A program made the position numbers and the translations under genes. A stretch of DNA of 64,000 bases from Alphaproteobacteria bacterium LSUCC0684. Its GTDB lineage: Bacteria; Pseudomonadota; Alphaproteobacteria; Puniceispirillales; UBA1172. The notes beneath the pieces are model-generated. The model was given only the letters and a program-made list of their open reading frames with translations. It ran no database searches and had not been told where the DNA came from. Shown one piece after another: positions 27,491 to 36,210 of the stretch. Within the stretch, counting starts at the first letter, position 1, and the number at the start of each line of letters is the position of its first letter. The stretch is from assembly GCA_041228335.1 (NCBI GenBank), contig CP166130.1, positions 2,637,001-2,701,000 of the forward strand. Reading direction: 5' to 3'.

Positions 27491-29047
27491 CTATGGCTTC
27501 AGGGCGCGAATGGCCATAGTCAAATCATCCAGGCGGCCGAACCTTGCTACCAGAATAAAGGTGCCCACCGGCCCGATCAGATAAAGGACAATATCGACAA
27601 GAGGCAGTGTAGTTCTGGGGTGAAAAGCAGTTGCGCCCTTCATGATCCAGATCATGACAACACAAAAAGCCCAGGCAAGCGGCAGAACCGAAGACGTGAG
27701 GCCCGCGACGTTCTTCAGGACAAGAAAGACAGGCTGGTGGATTTTTGCGGCAGCCTTCCCGAAGAGATAAAACGAAGACAGAATAAAGCCGAGCATTACG
27801 GCGGCAAGGAACCCGCCAGCCCCGAAGGCGTGGCCAAGCATCAGCCCGCAACCTGCAATCATGCCCGCGCGGATGAGTTCAGCGATGAAGAGCGGCCTTG
27901 CCTGCCGCATCGCGACCAGCAGAAAATATCCGCTCGAAACCATGGAATTCACCAGCCATCCAGCCCCGAAGACAAGAAGAAGCACCGGAAAGAGCCGGGC
28001 GCCGGGAGCCTGAGCACTGGCCATGAAAAACACCCATTCCACCAGCGGAGCAAAGCTGAAGAGCAGGGCGAAGGCCAAGACCGAACCGCCGATGATGATC
28101 CGGGAAACATGATAGAATTCAGCGGTGATCCTGTCGTCTTCGGCGCCGTTCTTCTGACCGCAGATCCGGGCAAAATAGGTGATCACAACCTGACCTGTTG
28201 AAAGGATCAGCCCGCGCACCCCCTGGATCAGGCGCAACGCCAGTTCAAGCACGGCCACCGCCGGAAGCCCGGCATACTGGCCGATCAGGAATTTGATCAG
28301 GGGGTCGCTTGCGGACTGCACGGCGCTGACGGCCAGAAGCCTGGCGCCGAACCGGATGAGCGGATCAAGTTTTCGGCGGTCCCAGAACGTATGCCTGATT
28401 GGGCGGACAACATATCCAAAATAGATCATGGACCCGAAACCCAGCATCGCCGCGCCCTGGGCAATCTGGATATGGAAAATCGACACGAGGCCGCCTTCGG
28501 TGGGATAGACCGCCGTGCCGATGAGGAAAATAAGTGATCCCGAAATGCGCTGGATCGCCGAGAATACGGGGAGGCCGAAGCCGATAAAGGCCTGACGGAA
28601 ATTGCCTGAACTCGCAATCAGCCAGTTGGCCATCACCAGAAGATGGAGATTTGCCCGGATAATCCCCTCCTGATCTTCGCCGAAGAGATAGGGGGATGCA
28701 TGGAACAGCACCATGCCGGTTGCGGCCATCAGGATGAAATATCCTGCGGCCCCGGTCATGATGGCGGTGGAGGCATATGAGGCGGCGGCATCAGGCCTGC
28801 CGCGACCACGTTCTTCCCCCATGAAGCTGAGTAGACCTTTGGACCAGATATCCCCCACATGCGCATAGTTCAACATGGCCATAAGCAGGACCCATAATCC
28901 TGCCATATCGAGCCCGAACCGCCGGAACAGGACCATATAGGCAACCATCATCAGCAAGGTGCTGACGATATGCTCGGTCATGCTCACCCCGGCAGGAGAG
29001 ATCAGCAACGCGCGGATGGTGCCGAGATACTGGCGGATACTCTTCAT
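27491..29047 (-). CDS. Wzx-type polysaccharide flippase (MATE/MOP superfamily)
   Basis: 518 aa, some 12-14 hydrophobic helices along the whole length and no soluble domain. The N-terminal layout ('STLLMMVAYMVLFRRFGLDM', 'AGLWVLLMAMLNYAHVGDIW') and the gene position between a polymerase and glycosyltransferases support a lipid-linked oligosaccharide flippase. Sequence conservation in this family is low, so the call rests on topology and context. Its start overlaps the stop of the polymerase gene by 4 nt. Confidence 0.8.
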   Translation of the reverse strand: MKSIRQYLGTIRALLISPAGVSMTEHIVSTLLMMVAYMVLFRRFGLDMAGLWVLLMAMLNYAHVGDIWSKGLLSFMGEERGRGRPDAAASYASTAIMTGAAGYFILMAATGMVLFHASPYLFGEDQEGIIRANLHLLVMANWLIASSGNFRQAFIGFGLPVFSAIQRISGSLIFLIGTAVYPTEGGLVSIFHIQIAQGAAMLGFGSMIYFGYVVRPIRHTFWDRRKLDPLIRFGARLLAVSAVQSASDPLIKFLIGQYAGLPAVAVLELALRLIQGVRGLILSTGQVVITYFARICGQKNGAEDDRITAEFYHVSRIIIGGSVLAFALLFSFAPLVEWVFFMASAQAPGARLFPVLLLVFGAGWLVNSMVSSGYFLLVAMRQARPLFIAELIRAGMIAGCGLMLGHAFGAGGFLAAVMLGFILSSFYLFGKAAAKIHQPVFLVLKNVAGLTSSVLPLAWAFCVVMIWIMKGATAFHPRTTLPLVDIVLYLIGPVGTFILVARFGRLDDLTMAIRALKP

Positions 29048-30405
29048 GACAATATGCCTCGGCCGGGATGATCATGACGGCCTTGGGGACCAGATCCATC
29101 GCCGGATTGCTGATATCGCCGTGCTATCAGGAACAGCGTCGCCAGCCCAAGGCTTAATTCCACCCGGTTCGGCCCGGGCGAAAACACCACATCCCACATC
29201 GTCGAAAGCGAGAGGAATATGGCCAGCGGGGTGAAAGGGTCTCGATAAAAGGATGCGGTTGCCAGCATCCGGATACAGAAGATCAGCACGAAGATCCAAC
29301 TGATTGCAGCAAGGAAACCGGCATCGAGCCAGGCACCGAAAAGATGACTGTGGCTGGGCGATGAAACCATTTCATGTTTTTTTGAATATGTTTCGTTATA
29401 GGCGGATTTACTCCCGCCGGAAGCAAATCGGGCGTAGTTTTCGAAAACCTCGTCATCCACCATGCCTGACCCATATCCGGTCATCGGGTATTTGGAGATA
29501 CCGACTATACTTGCCAGAACATCAGGTCGGGCGGCAGCAATCAGCCCATATTCGGTATTCATCTGGCCGATGACCTTTTGCGACATCCGCTCGGGGATCA
29601 GATCTTTTGAAAGAAGAGCGAAGAAAGTGAAGATGATGACAATAACGCCGACACCAGTAACCCTTGTAATGCGCCCCAATTTTCGCCAGGTGAATTCGGC
29701 CGGGTCGGATGAACCAACCCGGCGGCTGAAATAGACGAGCAGCAGGGTGATGAAGGTCACCAGCAGAAGATTCCGTGAGCCGAGGTGAAAATGGGCGAAG
29801 AGGACAAACCACGCACCGCCTGTAAAAAACATGCTGAAACGCGGCAAAAACGCTATCAGCACCAGGGGCAGAAGGGTGATCCCTTCCCCCAGCCCGACGA
29901 GCCATGGATTGCTATGAAAGTTATTGTTGGGAATTTGAAGGCCGAAAACCGTGACAACGGCAAATGAAATCGCAAACCCCGAGAGAGCGGCAAAGATGCG
30001 ATGCTCGTTTTTTCCGGTCAGCCAGGTGATGATCAGAAAAACAACACTGAGGATGGAATAGGTTCCCACCTTTTTCAGCGTTGTGAGCATGATCCCATGA
30101 TTAATGAAATCAAAGACGAGGTAGCAAAGAGCGGAAAAGAGAAACAGGCCGGCGAAGAACAGCTCATTTCTGCCTGCCGATCGCCAGACTTTTCTGAAAT
30201 TAAGACCGCCCAAAACAAGCAGGAAAATTTCCGTCCAGCGCAACTGGCCGATCAGCCCAACACTTGGCCCGTAGGAGGCGAAGAGCAGAAATATAAACAC
30301 CGGATGATGAATTAAAGATGTCTTTTTTTCAGTCTTATGGAGATTTCCAAGGGATGGGGTGCTCCCGGCCTGATCAGATCTTGTCTTTTTGGGGTATTTG
30401 TTCAA
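29044..30405 (-). CDS. O-antigen polymerase/ligase family protein (Wzy-like)
   Basis: 453 aa with about ten TM helices. The large periplasmic loop contains 'YPMTGYGSGMVDDEVFENYA' and 'VSSPSHSHLFGAWLDAGFLA', the Wzy_C-type H-x-H/S pattern before a TM helix. Placed directly before the flippase in the operon, it is the likely polymerase. Apparent TTG start at 30405 (AGGG upstream); the frame overlaps the end of the GT2 gene by 32 nt. Confidence 0.78.
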   Translation of the reverse strand: MNKYPKKTRSDQAGSTPSLGNLHKTEKKTSLIHHPVFIFLLFASYGPSVGLIGQLRWTEIFLLVLGGLNFRKVWRSAGRNELFFAGLFLFSALCYLVFDFINHGIMLTTLKKVGTYSILSVVFLIITWLTGKNEHRIFAALSGFAISFAVVTVFGLQIPNNNFHSNPWLVGLGEGITLLPLVLIAFLPRFSMFFTGGAWFVLFAHFHLGSRNLLLVTFITLLLVYFSRRVGSSDPAEFTWRKLGRITRVTGVGVIVIIFTFFALLSKDLIPERMSQKVIGQMNTEYGLIAAARPDVLASIVGISKYPMTGYGSGMVDDEVFENYARFASGGSKSAYNETYSKKHEMVSSPSHSHLFGAWLDAGFLAAISWIFVLIFCIRMLATASFYRDPFTPLAIFLSLSTMWDVVFSPGPNRVELSLGLATLFLIARRYQQSGDGSGPQGRHDHPGRGILS

Positions 30406-31168
30406 TGTTCAATTCCCTGGAACGAAAAAACTGCGGGATCTTTGAGAAATTCTTTCCCAGCAAGGTGAAAATGCCGCCGACGTTGTTGCGCCGGATCGCG
30501 AAGTAGTCCTCCTTCATTTTTGTTATCAATTTCCTTGAACTCGTTCCGCCTGAACGCATTTTGTAAAAGGATTGAGGCAGATAGATCACCCGGCCATGTG
30601 TCCGGGAAAGAAAGCGGAGGATAAAGTCATAATCGGCTGAAACCTGGAAGCGTGTGTCAAAGCCTCCGAATTCTTGATAAACAGACTTGCGGATATACAG
30701 TGTCGGGTGGGGCGGCATCCAGCCACGCCTGAGATTGCCGGGGGCAAAATGACCTGACGTCCAGTGGCGGATAATCCGTTGCGGGTTGCGTCGTGAAACA
30801 TAGTCAAGATCACTATAGACGCCGATAACGCGCCTGTCGGTGAAGGTATGGACAATTTTTCGGATGGCATCGGCGTCGGCGAGAAAATCATCGCTATGGA
30901 CAATGCCGATGATATTACCTGTTGAAAGAGCTATCCCTTTGTTCAGGGCATCATAAATGCCGTGATCAGGATCGCTGACGATTTTCAGGCCTGAGGATGC
31001 GTGAGCTCTGATCACGTCAAGCGACCGGTCAGTTGACCGCCCGTCGATGATAATATGTTCGATATTATCATAGGTCTGGGCCTTGACGCTCATGATGGTC
31101 TCTTCGATTGTTTCCTCGGCGTTGAAGACAGGGGTGATGATGGAGACCTTTGGCGATGTCATCGGCAT
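30374..31168 (-). CDS. Glycosyltransferase family 2
   Basis: 264 aa from the ATG at 31168, one base after the stop of the upstream gene; a longer in-frame start at 31216 would overlap it. GT-A signatures are 'KVSIITPVFNAEETIEETIM', 'IEHIIIDGRSTDRSLDVIRA', 'DPDHGIYDALNKGIALSTGN' and 'HSDDFLAD' (DxD equivalent), with acceptor region 'GWMPPHPTLYIRKSVYQEFG' and 'FQVSADYDFILRF'. This resembles WcaE/colanic-acid type transferases that act early in repeat-unit assembly. Confidence 0.9.
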   Translation of the reverse strand: MPMTSPKVSIITPVFNAEETIEETIMSVKAQTYDNIEHIIIDGRSTDRSLDVIRAHASSGLKIVSDPDHGIYDALNKGIALSTGNIIGIVHSDDFLADADAIRKIVHTFTDRRVIGVYSDLDYVSRRNPQRIIRHWTSGHFAPGNLRRGWMPPHPTLYIRKSVYQEFGGFDTRFQVSADYDFILRFLSRTHGRVIYLPQSFYKMRSGGTSSRKLITKMKEDYFAIRRNNVGGIFTLLGKNFSKIPQFFRSRELNIEQIPQKDKI

Positions 31169-31169
31169 G

Positions 31170-32219
31170 CTAGGACCTTTTTTCCAGCCGCCATGGCGGG
31201 CTGGCCTTTCCTGCAATGCGAACAGTCAGCAATGAAAAAAGAACAAAGAGGCCAAGAGAGACGGCATCACCCAGAAAACGGGTGCCCATTCCCAGCCCCA
31301 GTCCAATGATTGAAATACCAATGGAGATCAGCAGGACCCCGGATGGAGACCAGCCCATGGACATGAGTTGATGATGAAAATGATACTGGTCGGGGACGAA
31401 AATATGCTGTCTTTTGCGGGCGCGCCGGAAAATCGTGTTGAATGTTTCAATGATCGGGATCGGGGCCAGCCACAAAACGATGGATGGGTCGATCGAGGAT
31501 TGCTGATCATGGGCAAGAGCGATCAGAAGCCAGGAGACAAGAAACCCGATTGTCTGACTTCCGGCATCGCCCAGAAAAACCTTCCGCCCCGCTTCGGGGT
31601 GCAGATTGAAACTCAGATACATGAGAAGGGCGAGGATGAAAGAGGCAAGGTACAGATCCAGCCCTGCGATACTCCCGCCGCCAAGCAAAAATATCCCGGC
31701 AAGGGAAATGATGGATATGCTTCCGCAAAGCCCGTCAATACCGTCAACAAGATTGAAGGCGTTGGTCAATCCAATCACGGCGAATATGGTGAAGGGGATC
31801 GCGAATCCGCCCAGAAATACATCGCCGATCACGGGATAGGTGCCAAGCGAGACAATGCTCATCCCTGTGGACCAGATCACCCCGATTGAGGCGGTGATCT
31901 GTGCAAGGAGCCGCCAAGTCCAGGCCAGTGAAAATCGGTCATCGATCAGCCCGGCAATAAAGACGAGGCTGACCCATCCGGTGATATGAGCCAGAAATCC
32001 CGTAACTTCATGCCCAAGAGCAAGGGTCAGCAGCAGTGCTGAATAAATGCCGATACCGCCCACCAGCGGGATATCGCCGATATGTGATTTGCGACCGCCG
32101 GGTTTGTCAATCAATCCCCAGCGAGCGGCAAAATGCTTTGAAATTAAAATGGAGATATAACCAAAAGCCAGCGACAGCGTAATGATTGTAAATCCATCAA
32201 AAAGATAACCTTGTCCCAA
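31170..32219 (-). CDS. WecA/MraY-family undecaprenyl-phosphate sugar-1-phosphate transferase
   Basis: 349 aa, about ten TM helices. It starts glycan synthesis by moving HexNAc-1-P onto undecaprenyl phosphate. Conserved family points are 'KPGGRKSHIGDIPLVGGIGI', 'VFIAGLIDDRFSLAW', 'NAFNLVDGIDGLCGSISIIS' (catalytic Asp cluster), 'FLGDAGSQTIGFLVSW' and the cytoplasmic 'FVPDQYHFHHQLMSMG' (WecA HIHH-like loop). Apparent TTG start at 32219. First gene after the intergenic scar and probably the initiating transferase of the locus. Confidence 0.9.
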   Translation of the reverse strand: MGQGYLFDGFTIITLSLAFGYISILISKHFAARWGLIDKPGGRKSHIGDIPLVGGIGIYSALLLTLALGHEVTGFLAHITGWVSLVFIAGLIDDRFSLAWTWRLLAQITASIGVIWSTGMSIVSLGTYPVIGDVFLGGFAIPFTIFAVIGLTNAFNLVDGIDGLCGSISIISLAGIFLLGGGSIAGLDLYLASFILALLMYLSFNLHPEAGRKVFLGDAGSQTIGFLVSWLLIALAHDQQSSIDPSIVLWLAPIPIIETFNTIFRRARKRQHIFVPDQYHFHHQLMSMGWSPSGVLLISIGISIIGLGLGMGTRFLGDAVSLGLFVLFSLLTVRIAGKASPPWRLEKRS

Positions 32220-32269
32220 TATCTTTCACCATTCTAATGGCGAAAAACGTCACGGATCCGGGTAAAAAA

Positions 32270-32371
32270 CTATCTTGAGGTAAACTGCTCTTGAATCGCG
32301 ATATGCTTTTCGTACCAGTCAAATGTTCCTTTCATGTTGTTCCTGAGATTTCCTTTACACCCCCACCTCAT
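32270..32371 (-). pseudogene. Possible C-terminal remnant of a nucleotide-sugar epimerase
   Basis: A 33-codon frame ending '...NLRNNMKGTFDWYEKHIA' plus a short tail. The 'L...M..TFDWY.KH' pattern is like the last helix of sugar-nucleotide epimerases/dehydratases, where this helix closes the protein. It lacks the rest of any enzyme and is cut off by stops upstream. It could equally be a chance small ORF. Confidence 0.3.
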
Positions 32372-32541
32372 TTTTGAAAATCACCTCACTATAAGTTGAA
32401 AAGGTTAAAAAATGATTTACGGCGGCCAGATTTATGGGAAGAGACCCTGAATAACCGCGTTAGGTGAAACGTTATTTTTCTGATCCATCTGACCTTTAGG
32501 GTCAGGAAATGGCGCGTTCGGTGCTTTGGGATGGCAAGAAA

Positions 32542-32563
32542 TGCGTGGCCCATGCGTGGCCCA
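32542..32563. repeat. 11-bp tandem duplication TGCGTGGCCCA x2
   Basis: Two adjacent exact copies (32542-32552 and 32553-32563) in the non-coding region; consistent with replication slippage. Confidence 0.8.
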
Positions 32564-32700
32564 CACCAAATCAGTTGCTGCATATCAACAAGAATGCACC
32601 CTCCCCGGATGAACGGGATTGTAGAAGTCAGGTGGATATGTGCCTGGGGGCCGGGAAGACCGGGTTTCTTGTCAGAACAAGGGGAGCGGGTATCAATACC

Positions 32701-33663
32701 TTATTGATTGATACGAATTTCATGCCGGAAATAATCGATGGTCTTTTCAAGCCCTTCTTCGAGCATCACTTTCGGCTCCCAGCCGAGTTTTTCACCGGCG
32801 AGGGAAATGTCTGGCTTTCGCTGGAGAGGGTCATCGGAAGGGAGAGGCTTGAGCACAATCTGGCTCCGGCTTTCGGGGATCTTCTCAAGAACAAGTTCGG
32901 CCAGCTCCCGGATGGAAAACTCCACCGGATTGCCGAGATTGACCGGGCCGATGAAATTCTCCGAATTATCCATCATCCGCCGCATCCCGAGAACAAGGTC
33001 ATCGATGAACTGGAAACTTCTTGTCTGGGAGCCATCCCCATATATGGTAATATCCTGATGCGTCAGGGCCTGGACGATGAAATTTGAAACAACACGGCCA
33101 TCATCAGGGTGCATTCTGGGGCCGTAGGTGTTGAAAATCCGAACCACCCTTATATCCAGATTGTTCTGCCTCATGTAATCAAAAAACAGTGTCTCCGCGC
33201 AGCGTTTGCCCTCATCATAGCAGGACCTGATACCGGTGGGATTGACATGCCCCCAATAGCTTTCCGGCTGGGGGTGGATTTCAGGGTCACCATAGACTTC
33301 GCTTGTGGATGCCTGAAGAATTCTGGCTTTGACGCGCTTGGCAAGGCCCAGCATGTTTATCGCGCCGATGACATTCGTCTTGGTGGTCTGGACCGGATCA
33401 CGCTGATAATGAACAGGCGAAGCAGGACAGGCCAGATTGTAAATTTCATCAACTTCAACATAGAGAGGAAAATTCACATCATGGCGGATGAGCTCAAATC
33501 TCGGGTTATCCATGAGGCTGAAGATATTTTTCCGATCACAGCTATAGAAGTTGTCCACGCAGATGACATGGCATCCATCTTTCAGCAAGGCTTCGCAAAG
33601 ATGCGAGCCGATAAACCCAGCCCCGCCGGTAACCAGAATTCGTTTTGTGCTGAAACTGTGCAT
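32701..33663 (-). CDS. uxs: UDP-glucuronate decarboxylase (UDP-xylose synthase)
   Basis: 320 aa, SDR-family. Converts UDP-glucuronate to UDP-xylose through a bound 4-keto intermediate. NAD site '[20 protein letters not shown]', '[20 protein letters not shown]' with '[20 protein letters not shown]' (the UXS-specific region), catalytic Ser/Thr '[20 protein letters not shown]', Y-x3-K in '[17 protein letters not shown]', and '[20 protein letters not shown]'. The match to UXS, rather than a 4-epimerase, is clear. It points to xylose (or a derived sugar) in the glycan. First gene of the minus-strand locus. Confidence 0.93.
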   Translation of the reverse strand: MHSFSTKRILVTGGAGFIGSHLCEALLKDGCHVICVDNFYSCDRKNIFSLMDNPRFELIRHDVNFPLYVEVDEIYNLACPASPVHYQRDPVQTTKTNVIGAINMLGLAKRVKARILQASTSEVYGDPEIHPQPESYWGHVNPTGIRSCYDEGKRCAETLFFDYMRQNNLDIRVVRIFNTYGPRMHPDDGRVVSNFIVQALTHQDITIYGDGSQTRSFQFIDDLVLGMRRMMDNSENFIGPVNLGNPVEFSIRELAELVLEKIPESRSQIVLKPLPSDDPLQRKPDISLAGEKLGWEPKVMLEEGLEKTIDYFRHEIRINQ

Positions 33664-33999
33664 CTTGAAGTGCCTTTTAAGAAGATCGTTTGGTTAACAT
33701 AATCAAAAGAGCGAGAAAAAACCACTGAAACCCGGTTTGGAAAAATCGCGCCGTCATGGGGTTACCGGAGCCGGAAAAGACCGGCCGACAACATCGCCCC
33801 TGTTTTCATCAAGATATTTGGCGACAGGTGATAGATTGATGGGTAATCTACATGATAGATCTGGACAGATGGTCCCGGTTGATCTGTAATGGCTGGAGTT
33901 AATTTAGACCTAACAGGAAGGCAGATGCCAATAGACCATGCGCAAGGGCTCAATGGGTGTTGATGCACAAGCCTGGCGGGCAGGTCAAAGGAGAAAGCA
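33664..33999. other. Divergent promoter region between uxs and the Liv transporter
   Basis: 336 nt without a supported gene. It must contain the promoters of the polysaccharide operon (minus strand, AT-rich part 33675-33730) and of the ABC transporter (plus strand). An AAGGAG ribosome site ends it at about 33990. Confidence 0.55.
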
Positions 34000-35154
34000 A
34001 TGAAAAAAACCCTTATGTCACTGGCCGCAACGGCCATGCTCGGTGTATCGGCGGCCCAGGCTGAAACCGTCAAAGTCGGCTATATGACCACCCTTTCCGG
34101 GGGGGCCGGTATCATCGGCAGCCAGATGCAGAATGCGGTCAATCTTGCCATGGATCATCTTGGCGGCAAGCTTGGCGGCATGGATGCCGAGATCATCTTC
34201 GTTGATGATCAGCGCAAGCCTGATGTGGCAAAGCAGCTGGCAAACCGGCTTATCAAATCCGACAAGGTTGATGTCGTGGCCGGGGTGATCTGGTCCAATC
34301 TCTTGATGGCGATCCACAAGCCGGTGACACGCGCGGATATATTGCTGATCAGTTCAAATGCCGGTCCATCGCCGGTAGCCGGATCAGACTGCCATGAAAA
34401 TTTCTTCTCCATGTCCTGGCAGAATGACCAGACACCCGCTGCCATGGGGAAATACATGCAGGAAACCGGGGTCAAGTCCGTCTACCTGATCGCCCCGAAC
34501 TATCAGGCCGGAAAGGACATGCTTTCAGGCTTCAAGAGCGAGTACAAGGGCGAGGTTGCCGGCGAAGTCTATACCAAGCTCGGGCAGACGGATTTTCAGG
34601 CAGAGCTTTCCGCGCTTCGTGCCGTCAAGCCTGAAGCGACGATGATCTTCCAGCCAGGCGGCATGGGCATCAACTTTATCAAGCAGTGGAAGCAGAGCGG
34701 GATGGACAGCGTTTCCAATTTCTATTCGGTCTTCACGGTCGACGCGGTCAGCCTGCCGGCGCTCAAGGATGGGGCCCTTGGTATCCGTTCTACCCAGACA
34801 TGGTCCCCTGATCTCGATAACCCGATCAATACCAAGTTTGTGGCCGACTACAAGGCCGAGTTCGGCGGCTATCCCTCGTTCTATGCGGCCCAGGCCTATG
34901 ACACGATTCTTGCGATCGATTACGCCATCCGCAAATCCGGCAGCAAAGAGACAAGCGCCATGCGGGCGGCACTCGCCGCTGGCGGGATTCCCTCGACGCG
35001 CGGGACGATCAACATGAACACCAATCACTTCCCGATCCAGAATATCTACCTGCGTGAAGTTGTCATGGATGAGGACGGGGTGGCAACAACCAAGGTGATC
35101 TCAACGGTGTTCGAGAATCATCAGGACGCCTATGCCAAGGATTGCAAATTCTAG
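34000..35154 (+). CDS. Branched-chain amino acid-type ABC transporter substrate-binding protein
   Basis: 384 aa with signal peptide (1-21, 'MLGVSAAQAETV'). Periplasmic-binding fold of the LivJ class: 'VKVGYMTTLSGGAGIIGSQM', 'FVDDQRKPDVAKQLANRLIK', 'VDVVAGVIWSNLLMAIHKPV', 'AGPSPVAGSDCHENFFSMSW' and 'PNYQAGKDMLSGFKSEYKGE'. The ligand may be an amino acid, amide, urea or aromatic acid; context does not decide. An AAGGAG site precedes the ATG. A hairpin separates it from the permease genes, which is usual for an abundant binding protein. Confidence 0.92.
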   Translation: MKKTLMSLAATAMLGVSAAQAETVKVGYMTTLSGGAGIIGSQMQNAVNLAMDHLGGKLGGMDAEIIFVDDQRKPDVAKQLANRLIKSDKVDVVAGVIWSNLLMAIHKPVTRADILLISSNAGPSPVAGSDCHENFFSMSWQNDQTPAAMGKYMQETGVKSVYLIAPNYQAGKDMLSGFKSEYKGEVAGEVYTKLGQTDFQAELSALRAVKPEATMIFQPGGMGINFIKQWKQSGMDSVSNFYSVFTVDAVSLPALKDGALGIRSTQTWSPDLDNPINTKFVADYKAEFGGYPSFYAAQAYDTILAIDYAIRKSGSKETSAMRAALAAGGIPSTRGTINMNTNHFPIQNIYLREVVMDEDGVATTKVISTVFENHQDAYAKDCKF

Positions 35155-35219
35155 GAAAGAACGCGTCTAGAACATGGGGCATTCGGGCTGAATTTTCCCC
35201 ATGACAATATTTTCATGAT

Positions 35220-35256
35220 GCCGGGGCTCATTTTCATGGCTCCGGCTCTTTTCTTT
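35220..35256 (+). terminator. Intra-operon hairpin after the binding-protein gene
   Basis: GCCGGGGCTCAT / ATGGCTCCGGC with a TTTC loop (one bulge, G-U pairs), followed by T-rich CTCTTTTCTTT. A partial terminator or mRNA stabiliser 65 nt past the stop. A second stem, CATGGGG / CCCCATG, occurs at 35173-35203. Confidence 0.6.
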
Positions 35257-35277
35257 CGGAAGGTTTTCAGGGTATAG

Positions 35278-36207
35278 ATGGCCGCCATGACACTGACCCT
35301 TTTTCTCGAACAGTTGTTCAACGGTCTTCAGGCCGGGGTGACGCTTTTCCTGATCGCCGCCGGACTGACCCTTATCCTCGGAATCATGGATTTCGTCTTT
35401 CTGGCCCATGGCAGCCAGGTGATGGTCGGGGCCTATGCCGGGGCTGCAATCACCAGCTGGACGGGCAATTTCTACCTTGGCCTTGTGCTGGCGATACCGG
35501 TGACCTTTGCCAGCGGCTACCTGATCGAATATCTCCTCATCCGGCATCTCTACCGGCGTGATCATATGGAACAGGTGCTGGCAACATTCGGGCTGATACT
35601 CTTTTTCAATGAGCTTGTCCGGATCGGTTTTGGGCCGGCGGCGCTTTTCTCTGACCTGCCGCCATCGCTTGGTCATTTTGTTGAAATTCTCCCGGATACT
35701 CCCTATCCGGTCTTCCGGCTGGTGGTGATCGGCGTGGGTCTTGCCTGCGCCCTCGGGATACATCTTTTTGTCTCGCGGACAAAGACAGGTGCCATGGTCC
35801 GCGCCGGGGCCAATAATCCTGAAATGACGGCGGCACTCGGCGTGAATATCACGCTGCTTTTCCGGATGATCTTTGCTGCCGGTGCGGCTTTTGCCGGGCT
35901 TGCCGGGACCCTTCTCGGCCCGCTCACTTCGGTGGAGCCGGGTATGGGCGAACCCTTACTGATCCTGTCGCTTGTGGTGATCATTATTGGCGGGATCGGT
36001 TCGGTCCGCGGGGCATTCATCGCCGCCATCATCATCGGGATTGTGGATACATTGGGCCGGATCTTCCTGCCGATGCTCCTGCGGCAGATCCTTGATGGTT
36101 CGGCGGCGGATGGCGCGGGGCCGGCGCTCGCCTCGATGCTGGTCTATATCCTGATGGCGGTGGTGCTGGTCTTCCGGCCCCAGGGCCTGTTTCCGCCGCG
36201 AGGTTAG
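35278..36207 (+). CDS. Branched-chain amino acid-type ABC transporter permease (LivH-like)
   Basis: 309 aa, about eight TM helices. 'LFNGLQAGVTLFLIAAGLTL', 'GIMDFVFLAHGSQVMVGAYA', 'TGAMVRAGANNPEMTAALGV' (EAA-like loop) and 'GIGSVRGAFIAAIIIGIVDT' are LivH hallmarks. It pairs with the LivM-like permease encoded 3 nt downstream. Confidence 0.93.
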   Translation: MAAMTLTLFLEQLFNGLQAGVTLFLIAAGLTLILGIMDFVFLAHGSQVMVGAYAGAAITSWTGNFYLGLVLAIPVTFASGYLIEYLLIRHLYRRDHMEQVLATFGLILFFNELVRIGFGPAALFSDLPPSLGHFVEILPDTPYPVFRLVVIGVGLACALGIHLFVSRTKTGAMVRAGANNPEMTAALGVNITLLFRMIFAAGAAFAGLAGTLLGPLTSVEPGMGEPLLILSLVVIIIGGIGSVRGAFIAAIIIGIVDTLGRIFLPMLLRQILDGSAADGAGPALASMLVYILMAVVLVFRPQGLFPPRG

Positions 36208-36210
36208 GCG

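Larger units (their letters stand above)
32220..32700. other. Intergenic scar in the polysaccharide locus
   Basis: About 480 nt between uxs and the WecA-like gene on the minus strand with no intact gene. It holds the possible epimerase remnant at 32270-32371, an inverted repeat CTGACC / GGTCAG (32489-32505) and an 11-bp tandem duplication (32542-32563). Likely a site of past rearrangement; it may also carry a promoter for the downstream genes. Confidence 0.5.

Noticed and set aside
32509-33087. 192-codon plus-strand frame starting in the scar region
   Set aside because: Most of it is antisense to uxs; the first part has no recognisable domain, so it is not called as a gene.
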